A DNA stretch of 64,000 bases from Curvularia sp. ZM96 (taxonomy: Eukaryota > Ascomycota > Dothideomycetes > Pleosporales > Pleosporaceae). The stretch covers positions 6,634,001 to 6,698,000 of the forward strand of contig JAJGBQ010000001.1 in the NCBI GenBank assembly GCA_022457065.1, in the 5' to 3' direction. A program made the position numbers and the translations under genes. The notes below the pieces were generated by a model that made no database searches, was not told where the DNA came from, and saw nothing but the letters and a program-made list of their open reading frames with translations. Positions 19,927 through 31,393 of this stretch are shown here, one piece after another; the first letter of the stretch is position 1, and the number at the start of each line of letters is the position of its first letter.

Positions 19927-22055
19927 TTACCGTACTGTCTCGCCTTCGACGTGTGGTGTCTGCTGCTCTGCGGCGGAGGAATCCACATCTTGAACTGGAG
20001 TGACTTCCTTAGCCGTCTCGTGCGACGCCTCATCAACTGGAGCTTCTACAGGCGCCTGCTCAGTAGGTTCAGACTCTTTTTGAACCTCCTCGTCTGCCTT
20101 GTGCTCCTCGTCACCGTGTCCGTTGGTCACCGCCGCCTTGGCTTTGGATGCGACATCTTCCACCTTGGAAGCAGCATCCTCAACCTTCTTCTTTCCCTTC
20201 TGCAAAACGCCGGGCTTGGAGGGTGCGGGGGCTTTGTGGGGTTGAGCGACAGGCTTCTCGTGTGTCTTGCTGGAGCTTGCCGCTGTTGGGCGCATCATAC
20301 GCTCAAGGAAGCCACCCTTGGGTGCGGCACCTACGGTCGAGGTACGAGACTCTGGACGTTTTGGTGCGCTAGGTCCAACTGAAGGACGGGGGGCCTTCGA
20401 GGCAGCGGGCTTAGGGGCGGGGCGTGTAGTCGTGGCGGGTTTCCGTGCAGCACTTGGCTCTTCGCCGTGCTTAGCAGCCGAGGCCGCAGTAGGTGCGGTC
20501 AGACGAGACGGCAGGCCGACGGGGCGTGTGGGAGACTTGGGAACGGGTTTCTTGAGTCCTGTTGGGGATACGCTACGACATGGTTAGACTCATGTATGAC
20601 ATGGACCTTTGTAGGCACATACCTTTTACGAGCAGCAGGTGCAGCTGGCTTGGAAGCAACAGGCTTCTTAGCCTCAGTAGATGTAGCTGCAGGCTTAGCC
20701 TTGGATGCCGCACTGGCAGTGGGCGCAGTAGCTGAGGATGCTGCTGGGCGGAGAGAGGAGCGGCTAGTCTTGGTAGTAGGGACCTTTGCGGCCGGAGCCT
20801 TTGCAGCAGCAGGAGCCTTTGTGGCAGGGGTCTTGACAGGCTCCTTGGGAGCAGCCGGCTTTGACACCTTAGGTGCAGGGCTGGGCTTGGGAGCTGGTGT
20901 AGTTGTCTTGGCTTTCGGGGGAGTCTTTGGTGCGGCCTTTGGAAGAGGGCTCTTTGCGGATGCGGGAACCGGCTTGGGGGATTTGGCAGTAGAGATTGTC
21001 GAGGGCTTCTTGACGTCTAGCTTCTTCGCCGCGGGAGTTCCGTTCGTCTTCGACTTGCTCTCAGCGGGCTTGGGAGTCTGAGCTGCTGGCTCGCTGCTCT
21101 TTGCTGGAGCCTCTTCAGTGGCAGGAGCCGCCTCCTCGGTGATGGCGGGCACATCGGCGGGAGCTGCAGGCTTCGAGGCAACCTCCTCCTGGATTTCAGC
21201 GGGCTGAGCATCGGCTGGAGGTGCAGAAGTAGATTCTTCTTCGACAACGGCAGATTCATCAGCAGGTGCAACCTTCTCATCTGCGCTGGCGGCTTCGGCA
21301 ACAGCAGCCTCCTTTTCGATGGCGGCTTCCTCCGCAGCAGGAATTTCTTCCTCAACCGCGGCTTCTTCCGGGGTGGTCTTGTTGTGTTCAACAGCAGCTT
21401 CGTCTGTAGGAGCAGCCGGCCTCAGCGCAACATCTTCCTGGGCGCCTGTGGTGGGTTTGTCGGGGTTTTCAGCAGGCTGAGCAGGAGCCTCTTCTGAGGA
21501 TGGCTCTACGTCTTCGACGGCACTTTCTTCTGGTATGACTGGTGTCTCCTCAATCTTGGGCTCCTCAGGCTCAGAAGCCGGTGCAGGAGCATCTCCAGCT
21601 TCCGCGGCGTCTGCCTTGGGAGCCTCGGTAGCTTCTTCTTTTTCTGGTTCCTTTCGGTCAAGAGGAGCCGGTTGCGAAGATTCCCGCGATGCTACTGCCT
21701 GCTCGGGGACAGCCTCGGGAACAGCGATACTCTTTGTACGCTCCTCTTTCTCCTCGCTGATAATCTTCTTGAGATCGAGGAGCTCGTCGGGTCTGTCCTC
21801 GCTCACGCTGAAGCTCTCGCGTCGGTGGGCAATGGTGCTAGCGGACGGGGCGGGCTTGGGCTGGCCCAGGTCGGAGGGGACGAAGGCGGTCGGGGGGCCG
21901 ACGGGGACAAAGGAGGCGCGCACCTTTGACCTGGGACGCTCGTCGCCGTCTGGTGGAGCAGTATGGTCTGTAGGAGAGCGACCGCGGGGCTCGGAAGAGG
22001 CCTCAGAGTTGGAGTTTTCAAACATGGCGCGCAGGTTGCGCACGCCGTTCGACAT
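19927..22055 (-). CDS. Low-complexity Ala/Pro/Glu/Lys-rich protein of unknown function, 692 aa
   Basis: Exons are complement 22055-20623 and 20572-19927, joined across a 50-nt intron (GTATGT, CTAACC branch, CGTAG acceptor). The downstream exon stays open without a start of its own, which supports the join. The N-terminus (MSNGVRNLRAMFEN, then TAFVPSD and RRESFSVSEDRPDELLDLKKIISEEKEE) looks structured or conserved. After residue 120 the chain is long Glu/Ala-rich repeats (AAVEEE, AAEEAAIEKEAAVAEAA), then Pro/Lys/Ala-rich repeats of the histone-H1 tail kind (SKPAAPKEPVKTPATKAPAAAKAPAAKVP). A second short ordered motif near the C-terminus reads GGFLERMMRPTAAS. No signal peptide or catalytic domain is visible. 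No function is proposed; NLRAMFE and GGFLERMMRPT are the places to look for a partner-binding role. Confidence 0.75.
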
Positions 22056-23250
22056 GCTGGGCAGTCGTCAATGTGCTATCAGCAGTGTGGTGTCGAGAGG
22101 AAGGCCGTGGCAGCGATATAGGATACGTGTGAGAAGTCGGTGGTCCGCGCCTGAAACCCGGGCAATTTGTTTATGTACAAGCAGTGACGACTTGGTTGCA
22201 GGGATGCATGGGGCGTCCCACAGGAACGCAGCACTTACAGGGAAAAGCGGATGGGCTCAATTGGAGGGTCAAGCAGTCAGTTTATGAATTGGGGAGTAGA
22301 GCAGAATGGTGACGATGAACGAACCCCTGGGGAAGCTGGTACAGGAAGGAGTCCAAGGTGCTGTCCGGAGTAACCATAACGACTGCGCCAACCCGAAGCG
22401 TCATAGCGCCAGTGACGTCTGGCCTCGACCTGGCCCTCGCTGCTCGCTCGCTGCCCGCTCCATTCATAGCACAAAACCGCCCGGTGCAAGATGTAAGCCC
22501 TTCATCTCACCAGCCTGAACCCTCGGCGCGCCCAATTCACCCTGAAATTACATACTGGGACACAAAATTCCTCCTCGGCGTCCCCTGCACACCTCCTTCA
22601 TGCACACATGCAACTGAACTGGCGCCGCTGCCCAAACCACCGAAACCAGTTTATGCGCAAACAAAGCCACAGGTTGCTGCAGCACCCGATGCACATTGCC
22701 CATAGCTCGCTCGTCGGGTCCCAGCCTTACATAGACATATCCATACTGTTCCCACGCGACAGTCAGGGATGAAGGAAGCCCATGCCAGCGAATCATGTCG
22801 CTGCTAGGCATGAAGCCATCGCAATCTCGTCGCCTCGGCCAATCAAGAGCATCTACTCCAGATATGGCCGTTTCCTCACGTGAGCCCCCTGATCCTTTGG
22901 ACGGCTCTCCGCTCCACATTGCCAGTTGTAGAAGTCGGGTTTTCCCCATTGTGTGAAGCCCTAGACATATTGCTTTTTCGCGGGGTAGAAAATACCTCAC
23001 GCTTGGCTTGCTCTTGAACGTAGGATGTTTGCCCGTCGAAACGCTGTGCTCCTCGACATTGACTCCCTATGCATGTGACAGACGACTTGAACATCTGGCC
23101 TGAAATAGCCCAAGATGAGATACACCAAACTTTGCGAAACATCGGACCGGAACCACAGACTAACAATATGAGCGTTATCATTTACATATTAAGTAATAGA
23201 AGGTATTTGTCATGTAGGAAAGCTCGTTCATGTCGTTGCAGCAAAGCTCC
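22056..23250. other. Intergenic region between the low-complexity gene and BGL1
   Basis: About 1.2 kb. It includes the promoter of the low-complexity gene (left) and the 3' flank of BGL1 (right, AT-richer near 23170-23230). Open frames here are short, overlap one another on both strands and show no recognised family. Confidence 0.5.
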
Positions 23251-26097
23251 TCAAACAGGGCTCGTCTGGTCTCCCTGGCAGCTTCCCGTAGCCGTGCCAC
23301 ACCTCAAATGCAAGTCATCCGAAGACCCACCGATCCAAACCCCATAGTCGCCGTCAACAGCAGGAATCACCCAGTTCTGCGCTACGACATCCCAGACGCT
23401 AAGGTCCTTGCGTGTCAGGCGCATCTTCAACGTCTCGCTGGCGCCAGCGGCAAGCGAAGATGTCTTCGCAAAGTCACGTAGCTGGATGATGGGTGTATCG
23501 ACTGTGCTCTGGCTGGGGAACTGCAAGTAGAGCTGTCCGACCGCCTTACCAGCACGGTTACCAGTATTGGTCACCTTGACAGTAACGTCGTATGCCACAT
23601 CAAAGAGAGCGGGGTTACCACCTTGAGCGCCACCTGCTGCTGGGCCAGGCTTTTGCTCATTGGAGTAGCCGGCAGGGTAGGGATAGGTGGAAGTAGAGTT
23701 TCCAACCTTTGCAGCAGCGTCGGCGTCGTTCTTGTCAAGCCAGGAATACAAGTAGCGCCAGATGCGGTTAAAGTTGTCTGGCCAGTAGGCCTCTGAAGCA
23801 GGCGGGATCGCAGTTGAATAGGATGGCGTTGAACCCTTTGCTGGGCGAGTCGGAGGCGTCCTGCTAAGTGGCGTCACAGGCGTTATAGTGGCGTCGGAAA
23901 AGGAGAAGGTTGTGTAGCTCAGACCGTGGCCAAAGGCATAGCGGGGTGTCACGTTGGCCTTGTGGAAGTGGCGGTAGTCAATGTAAAGACCCTCCGTGAA
24001 CGTATCCTGAGGCTGGCCAAGTTGGTATCCCACAAGATTCACAGAGCTGGGATAGTCCGACTCGGACATGGGCAGGGTGTAAGGCAAATGGCCAGATGGA
24101 GAAACGTCGCCATACAGCACCTGCATCAGAGAGTTTCCTGCTTCTTGGCCGGGCAAATGCGCAAAGACGATTGCCTTGACCGAAGGCAGATCATGCCATT
24201 CGTTCATGAGGATGGGACCGACGGTGTGCACTACAACAACGACGTTCGAGTACTTGGCAGCAACATCCTTGACGAGTCTGTCACCGTTGTGCCACAGATT
24301 CAGATTGGCAGAAGTACGATCGCCTGGGTTTCCCTCGACCGTGATGTAGTTTTCTCCCGAGTCAGCGGTAACAAAGACAACTGCAGTGTCGTTTGGAGAT
24401 GGGTTCGAGTTTCCGGGGAAGGAGTCGGTGTTAAAGAACTGGTAGTTGGCACCGCGAGCCTTGAAACCATCGATAGGCGAGTCCATGTATGGGTAGCGAG
24501 CGCTGCCACTTCCCCAACCCATTCCCAAAGTGCCCTTGTTGCAGCCTTGGTCAGCACATGAGTTGATGCCGTCCGGGTTCTTCTCGGCGTCGGTTCCGAA
24601 AATCTTGAGAGTGGCATTTGAGCTAAGTGGGAGAATGTTGTCCTGGTTCTTCAGCAGTGTAATGGCATCTCGGGCTACCTCGCGTGCGACTTCGGCGTGG
24701 TTGCCTTGGACATCGACGAACTCGTTCACCACACCTGATGGCGAGATGAGTGCACCTGGGTAGAGCGGACCCTCGGCATTCTGAGTGTTGGTGTCGAAGT
24801 TGGGCCTTGGGTAGTTTTGGTCCTGGCCCATTTTGAAGTAGGTGGCTAGGATGCGTGTCACGGCATCATTCAAGCGGTCCACGGGGACTGAGCCGTTGAG
24901 CACTGATCGACTCTGCTCGTACATCCAGTATGAGTTTCCGAGAACAAGAGGGACGTCATTGCGGTCTCCAGGCATAGACATATCTAAGCCAGCAAGAGTT
25001 GAGCTGACACCAGAAATTTGAGCTAGCCAGTCGGACATGACGAAGCCTTGGAAACCAAGCTCGTCTTTCAGAATACCGTTGATCAGGTAGCTGTTCTGTG
25101 CGCACGCGCTTCCGTTGACGGCATTGTAGGCAATCATTACTGAGCCAACACCAGAACGGACACCTAGCAGGAATGTTAGCCTCACTGCGCCTTGCCCTAC
25201 TCGTTTTGCATCACTGGCACCACTCCGTCAAAGGAAGGAAATACACGCATATCGGCCATTTTCAAGGGAGATGAGATTTGGCTTACCTTCTGCAAACGGC
25301 CAGAGATAGAGCTCGTGAAGGGTGCGATCATCGACGTTGGAGGAGATGCCTGGCTTGACAAGGTTCCACATACGGTACATCTCCTGCTCATTCGCGATCA
25401 AGTGCTTGATAGTGGCAATGACGCCAGTGCTCTGGATGCCCTCTATAGACAGCGCACCTCCAAATGCCTGAAGAACCGGGTCTGAACCGAACCCTTCCCA
25501 GTCTGAAGCAATTGTCAGCGGTCTGCTGCCGAGAGACATGTCGTTCGAAATACGTACTTCTGCCACCTCGCGGCTTGCGACCAAGAGGACCTACACTCGG
25601 CCCCAAATGAATGTTGACGCCCTTACCGCGGAACTCCTCGCCTATCGCAACTGCGCGTCGGTACATGAGATCTTTGTCCCACGTAGCACCGACAGTGATA
25701 CCTGGCGGGAAAGCAGTGTTGTGGTCGGTGTTTCTTACACCCAAGGGTCCATCTTGAAGGCAGAGCTGAGGAATGCCAACTCTCAAGGCGCTACCAGTGT
25801 TTCCAACGCAGCGGCCCATGAAGATTCCTGTTCCAGCTGTCAAGTTGGTCTTCTCAGCGAGTGTCATATTGGAGACGAGAAGAGAAGCTTTTCGATAACT
25901 CTCGGTCCAGTCTGATACCCATCCTCCATGAGGTGCTTTTTCGAATGTTAGTATTCCGAACTAGAAATTCGGATTCTGTCAAACGACGTACCTGGATAAT
26001 AGGGCGGTGCAACATATCCTTGTGGCACAGGATCGCGAGGCTGAATAGCAGCACCTGACGCGAGGCCGGAAAGCGACAAGAGAAGCAGGGAAGCCAT
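23251..26097 (-). CDS. BGL1: Secreted glycoside hydrolase family 3 beta-glucosidase, 870 aa
   Basis: Exons are complement 26097-25992, 25935-25558, 25502-25287 and 25163-23251. The three introns are 55-123 nt, and the phases give 871 codons. It releases glucose from cello-oligosaccharides. A signal peptide (MASLLLLSLSGLASGAA) precedes the GH3 N-domain with LCLQDGPLGVR, GKGVNIHLGP, NWEGFGSDP (across a splice), IKHLIANEQE and GVGSVMIAYNAVNG. The nucleophile Asp is about residue 278 in GFVMSDW. The C-domain and a fibronectin-III-like terminal domain (KVTNTGNRAGKAVGQLYLQFP, ending in VWIGGSSDDLHL) complete the usual fungal architecture of about 860 residues. In Cochliobolus-type genomes BGL1 is the gene flanking MAT on this side, and here it lies 1.9 kb from MAT1-1-1 in the same orientation. 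Confidence 0.95.
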
Positions 26098-26252
26098 GAT
26101 GAAAGAACGACCTGTGGTAACAAAAGCGTGAGGCTCTGGTCACAGGACGTTTAAACAGTATTGGTTTGGCACAACGTGCGAACCAGAGGTCATTCGCAAG
26201 CAACCCGTGGATGACATTCCAAGTTCCTTTGAACGGGCAGACATGACCTATG

Positions 26253-26258
26253 TATATA
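26253..26258 (-). promoter_or_regulatory. Candidate TATA box of BGL1
   Basis: TATATA on the palindromic stretch about 155 bp upstream of the BGL1 start codon, a plausible distance for a fungal core promoter. Position and sequence are the only evidence. Confidence 0.35.
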
Positions 26259-27580
26259 GAACCCCACAATACCATGTCTGCGTGGATGTCGGCGTGCTAC
26301 CAAGGCAAAGCGTGCGCTAGCCACGGACTATGAAATAGTGATAGACATGCAAGTTACGCGAACGACGTATGCAGACATATGACCGAGAGGGATTATCACG
26401 TATACCGGGGTCGCTATTGGGCCGGATAATGATCGGTTTGTCCATACCTAAAAGCGGCTGACAGGGGTGGAGACGTCGCGCGCAACCTCGAAGCATCAAC
26501 GAGGCATGTGAACGAGACAAAACCTGCGAATGATAGTCAGAACACAACTGCTGTTTTTCTTCTGAAATACGCTTTTCGTACGCACGTGTGTGATTCGTTC
26601 TGATGTTGCGAAACAGCCAGGCTCGCCCCTAGACGTGGCGCTTCAGCTCTGGATTTAACACTGATCGCGGCTGATCCTTGTGTCACACGACATCCTGACC
26701 GGCTCGAACATATGACTTGGAGTCGTCTGTAAACTTCTTTTTCCGTGCTTTTCGCATCGAAGTACCTGAATATGTCAACGTACTCTGCTGACCGTCAAAC
26801 GCTATTTGGTGGAAATTGTAATCGCGTCTCTACCACACGGTTGGTCTCTACAACGTGGTTAGTCTCCACAAGCCAGCCACCAGGACGCCACGAATCCATA
26901 CCGTACCTGATAGTCGGCTTTCAGCTGTGCTTTTTCTTCGGTCACTTGCATGAATCCACGGCAAGCCCGGGATGCCACGCCATAACGTCTGGTAACCCGA
27001 TCGGCGGCATTGCGGGGTGTACACGAGTAAGGAAAGAATGGACAGGCACAACGGGCACCAGGCTCGGTTGTGGCTAGCGTTACGTGGACCTCCCCTTTCT
27101 GCGCACGCCACACCCTTTCTGAGTGTTCTCCGTTACGATCCATCGGCCTTTTGGATGCACATGACCTCATTTTCAATTATCTGTATATTATGCATGTAGG
27201 TGCCCTGGGGTCAAGTATCGAAACCCGTCTTAGCATCTATATGTACAAGTCGATATGTACACTAGTCTAGCTGCTAGCTCAGTGTCTATCGCGAGCGTAC
27301 GAAGTATGGATACGTGCTCGATATGGTGCCAAGGGGTCGGATACGTACCTTGCAGCGATTACGCGCCAGGATTCTGGTGATTACTATGTAAAAGGCGTGA
27401 CGTCTGTCCACGTGAGGATGTGCTCAAGAATGTACGGGAACTTCGTGTGCTGCAAAACAGGCATCTCCACGCGTCGCGTCCTCCACGTACCTTCTGTGAG
27501 CACACAATGGCAATTCGTTTAGTTGTGGTGGGGAAAGGCCACAAATCGGCAAATGAAGTCTGGAAGACTGGGGAGTCATT

Positions 27581-27934
27581 GTGAACACCAGGTCATGCTT
27601 TGATTTGGGGCACAGGATGGAATTGATTGATCACTATCTACTTTCAGAGGGAAACCCTGTCCGCGCTGGTATAAACCACCAGAAAGCCGATACCATGATT
27701 ACTATCTCAACCCGAGAAAACCCTGTCACAAATTACCAGAAGGCCGATGCTGTGATCCTGGACTTCAAAACAAAAAAGGGAATCGTGCTTTTCAACCTTC
27801 AAGAACCTCCACCGTTGATATCATGCTTTGGGGATACGTTTGAACGCAGGCCCAATATGCTGTCAAAGAGGCACGAAGATGTTGTGCCCACCACCACAAA
27901 TGCTAAACGCCGACGAAATGTGAATAGAGAATGA
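27581..27934 (+). CDS. Small uncertain ORF beside MAT1-1-1, 117 aa
   Basis: This ORF opens at 27581 and runs convergently towards MAT1-1-1, ending 41 bp from its stop. Its composition is mixed, not low-complexity. It contains an imperfect internal duplication: NPVRAGINHQKADTMI is echoed by NPVTNYQKADAVI about 25 residues later. No signal peptide, membrane segment or known domain is visible, and the C-terminus is basic (KRRRNVNRE). It may be a chance frame in the idiomorph, a decayed fragment, or a MAT1-1-specific extra gene. The first codon of the frame is GTG, and the first ATG is at 27617, so the coding start is unsure. Confidence 0.2.
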   Translation: MNTRSCFDLGHRMELIDHYLLSEGNPVRAGINHQKADTMITISTRENPVTNYQKADAVILDFKTKKGIVLFNLQEPPPLISCFGDTFERRPNMLSKRHEDVVPTTTNAKRRRNVNRE

Positions 27935-27974
27935 CCTCAAGAGGCTCCAGTAGTATCCGTATGCATGCGGGCCC

Positions 27975-29164
27975 TTAGGCGTGTGCGATATCATCGAACA
28001 TAGGAAGGGCGACATCTTCGTTGGCGCCGAGACGGAACGCATCGTAGTCGATCAGGTCCGGCATGTCCGTAGCGAAGTTGTCGATTCCAATGTACGCCTT
28101 GCTGCTATCGATACCAAGGTTGTTGAAAAGATGTGCACCTTCTGGATATCCTGCATTACATTGTTCCATGGCCATGTGCTCGCAAATGAGGTTGTTCACA
28201 TTCTCGTAGAACGGCGTGAAGTCAAAGTCAGGAAGGGGATCAGGGCCCGCGGGAGGGGTGCGCTGGAGTACCAGGTCCATCTCTCGATTGATCTTTTCCT
28301 TGAACTCCAAATCGTTGTCGAGCTTTTCCTGAAACTCCAATTCTTTGGCCGATTGCCGCCTAGCCCTGCGTCTGTTACGTGCAGCGAGGCGAGCTTGATC
28401 TACCTGCGAAGCAGCTGGTATCGAGTTAGCAGGGTTGTTCATCTCAGAAGGCAAGCTGACCGACTGACCAAGGAAGGTTGGCGAAGTATCGTTGGCGTCG
28501 GGAGTGTAGGTGGGAGCGAAGCCAGCTTTCTGTACAAATGTGATGATATCCTCAACAGAGAGTGCCATATTGATATGACCAATGCCAGCGGATGCAGATT
28601 TGGAATCAATGATACGAAAGAGTGTGGGATCTCCCTCTTGATTGACACCGAGACTCCATCCGTGAAGGTCGAGGTATGAGGCTGGATCAGGCAGTTCGAG
28701 GTGAGGGCAGATGATGCCAAAGAATTCGTCAAGCGGAGCTTGGTCTTTGCCGACTTGATCACGGATGTTAGACCAGGCCTTTGCCATCAAAGACCAAAGT
28801 GACTTGTTTGGATCTCCCTCCCACAGGAGGCTGATGAGGTTGGAAAGCTTCTTCATAGGCCATGGCTTGAATGCTGGGATTGCAATGTAGTAACCTGTGA
28901 GATTCTGATCAGCTCAGGATGCTTGTAGATGTGCTGAATAGACTTACAGCGGAATCCAACGAATGCGTTGAGAGCTTTCTTCGCTTTCTCTGGAACAGTG
29001 GGTGGAGTGTTCTTGACGGGGGTGATGGTTAGGAGTTTGGCCGTGAAGGCAAACTGCGCAGCTGGCTCTTTGATGCATCGCATCAACTGTAGCATTTGAG
29101 AGCTAGTGCGAGTGGCGAGAAATTTGGCGATCTCGTCCTCGGTAGGCGCTCTTGCTGAATCCAT
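27975..29164 (-). CDS. MAT1-1-1: Mating-type protein MAT1-1-1 with alpha-box domain, 378 aa
   Basis: Exons are complement 29164-28948 and 28894-27975. The 53-nt intron (GTAAGT...CACAG) falls inside the alpha box after KKALNAFVGFR, and splicing restores CYYIAIPAFKPWPMKKLSNLISLLWEGDP and then LWSLMAKAWSNIRDQ. This is the alpha1-type HMG-like fold (residues about 61-130). It is the master regulator of MAT1-1 identity, acting in the nucleus on pheromone, receptor and sexual-development genes. The N-terminus (APTEDEIAKFLATR...LQLMRCIKEPAAQ) precedes the box. The C-terminal half holds a basic patch RRRARRQSAKE and an acidic tail. It sits between BGL1 and ORF1/GAP1, the established Pleosporales MAT arrangement. 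No frame break is seen, so the gene looks functional. Confidence 0.93.
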
Positions 29165-30279
29165 AGCGAATGATTCGTAAGAGTTGTAGAAGAAGTTGCC
29201 GTTGATGTGTGAGCACAGTGTGGTAGAGCCACGAGCGGTGGAGAGTAAAGAAGTCTTTGTCAGGTCGACAAAGCAAAGTGGGTAGGTCGAGGGTTATATC
29301 AGAGGAGGCCACGCCGTTTGTGTGACAGCGCCAAGCCCTTCGACAGGTAGAAATTTTGCTCTCGCTGTGAGCAAAAAGTCAGTATTCGGCAGTCACCTCG
29401 AGATGTTTGCGTGGGAACTTCTCACCAACACGTGGGGCGGCGGAGGAAGAGTGGGTCTGCATTCACCTGGGAGGCGGTTGTCTAGGGTAACGCACGTGGC
29501 TGGGCAGTTGAGAACCGGCTGGAATCGAGAGTGAGAGCGAACTGTGGGGACTGGAGTTGTTTGCTACATGAAACGGCCATTGGTGCCTGGGCAGGATGGT
29601 CAGCCTTAATACAGTGGTAGTGAGAGTGAGGAGCAGGCCACGAGCCGGCAAAGACGTCGCCTCACCTCATTGGACAGAGTAAAGAGCGTAGTTATCCTAA
29701 TTGGGTTCACAACATGTGATATGTGTATCGCGGCATGGCGAGATCTGTGGCAAGTGACGTCGACACTAGTCCTTCTGGAGAGCAGAAGAAAGGAGAGGAA
29801 TGCGAGCCACAAGTTCTGAAGAGGTTGGCTTTTGATCCATGACTTGATATATGAGACAAAGGAAATGGGACAGCGCCACACGCTGATTAGTACCGAGACA
29901 GGTCGATGTGATTTAGCGGTACACGTGCGGCAGCCACTTCTGTTCACGAAGGTACCCCCTTGCATAAGAGACATCAGTAGGTGGCGAACTCGCACAAATT
30001 CGCGCGGTCTGATTTGTTACATGTGTGTGTATTTCAAGAAAAGACTACGTCGCTTGCGAGTATTCGATCTGGTATGGTGGTCGCAAGAGTGGTCGGACCC
30101 GGTAGATATACTTCAAGAGAGGTACGGCGCGCAACACCATTTTGTGCTAGGCGCCTTGCACAGGCACGCCCTGCGAGGAACGTTCAGCTCAAGCATTTAG
30201 CCTCTATGAGACACATGGAAGCAGCGCTCCAGACTATACAATTTACACATTTTCTTACCTGCGGACAACAAGAAAACCA
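29165..30279. other. MAT1-1-1 upstream region, to ORF1
   Basis: About 1.1 kb holding the MAT1-1-1 promoter and the ORF1 3' flank. A TATAA-like stretch lies on the minus strand near 29292, about 130 bp from the MAT start. The second idiomorph border is expected here or inside ORF1. No gene is supported. Confidence 0.45.
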
Positions 30280-31169
30280 CTACGCTGTGCCATTTGGCAG
30301 AGAATTTTGTGTGCTGTCTGACAGCCGCCAATCTCGCACTTGGCCTTTCCAATCTGCAATCCTTCCGTCGCGGATCTTGACAATGACAACTCTGACCTCC
30401 TCTCCATCCAGATAAGATTGGGCTCCTCCATTGCCTTCGCCTGGGCCTCCTTCGGTTGCAGCACCACCGCCCCACAGTCCCTCTCCACCTGGGGAAGTCG
30501 AATAGACATCCTCTGCGCCGTCACCAAAGGTGTTGTTTGCTACATGCTGGGCCTTGTACCACTTTTCTTCTTCTGATCCAGAGGGAATTAGTTCGGCAGT
30601 GCCGTTGATGGTAGTGCTGATTCGGCTCAACGAGGCCGTATTCATGCCGAGAAGAAGCTCGGCCAGTGATCCAGAGCGAGGCGCTGGCCGAGTTGGCGAA
30701 GGCGAACGGCCTGGCTGGTTGAGAGTGGGCGGTCGATGAGATATCCAGTCGTGCACCAGAAGAGATACAAGCGAGTTGGACTCGAGGTTTTGAGTCTTGC
30801 GGGACGATGCAGGTGTTGTCATGATGATGATCGGACTTGAAGAATAAGGTGTGCTAGGCAGATAGGTGTAGTTCATGAGGGAGACATGAGGAATATTTTC
30901 CGCGCATGTTGCAAGATGAAGCTATTACATTCATCAGAATCATGCTTGAGAAGAGAAAGTGATGAAATGCATGAGAGCACGTGACACCAAGACACGAACA
31001 GTCTGAGACAAAACAAAGGGGGGGCGGGAGGGAAATAGGGGATTGTAGTCCATTTAGAATGTACTTGACGAGGGAATGATAAGACGAGAGACTGCTTGCA
31101 AGATGGAGTACTCACGAAACGGGCATTCTGCAGGCAGGTTATCACCTCTTCAGGCAAGCCATGGGACAT
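30280..31169 (-). CDS. ORF1: ORF1, pyridoxamine 5'-phosphate oxidase family protein, 231 aa
   Basis: Exons are complement 31169-31116 (18 codons, MSHGLPEEVITCLQNARF) and 30921-30280. The intron is 194 nt (GTGAGT...AATAG), unusually long for this window, and phase 0. The join creates CLQNARF-LHLATCAENIPHVSLMNYTYLP, the conserved beginning of the FMN-binding split-barrel of fungal pyridoxamine-phosphate-oxidase-like proteins. The conserved C-terminal stretches EEKWYKAQHVANNTFGDG and EEVRVVIVKIRDGRIADWKG are present, separated by a Gly-rich loop. Whether it oxidises pyridoxamine phosphate is not known. In Cochliobolus, ORF1 lies between MAT and GAP1, exactly as here. Confidence 0.85.
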
Positions 31170-31393
31170 GATGGGCGTCGGAATGAGGACAGCAGTGTCC
31201 AAGATGAGAGAGCAAGGGGCACGGTCCCGCGCAAGAGTCCGTGGGATGCGAGGCGGGTGATGCTTGGATGATCGGCTGTGTTGGGGTGGCAGACAGAAGC
31301 TGACAGCGGGAACGATGACGTTGGCGCCGTCTGTGCAACCTCTCCGCCTGATGGGTTGCGCGTCGCCCAATGTCAACGCTGCACACCACCATC

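Larger units (their letters stand above)
26098..27974. other. BGL1 to MAT1-1-1 intergenic region, likely containing one idiomorph border
   Basis: About 1.9 kb between the BGL1 start and the MAT1-1-1 stop, including the BGL1 promoter. In Pleosporales the dissimilar idiomorph ends somewhere in this interval. The border cannot be placed without a MAT1-2 sequence. One modest open frame (27581-27934) is listed separately. No HMG-box fragment was recognised. Confidence 0.5.

Noticed and set aside
20467..21081. A 204-codon plus-strand frame and similar long frames opposite the Ala/Pro-rich gene
   Set aside because: It is the antisense reading of Ala/Pro/Lys/Glu codons, has biased Gly/Ala composition and lacks splice or family support.
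22548..23000. A 150-codon minus-strand frame between the low-complexity gene and BGL1
   Set aside because: It overlaps equally long frames on the other strand and has no recognised domain.
30873..31376. A separate 167-codon minus-strand gene between ORF1 and GAP1
   Set aside because: Only its 18-codon stretch at 31116-31169 is coding, as exon 1 of ORF1; the rest is intron or promoter.
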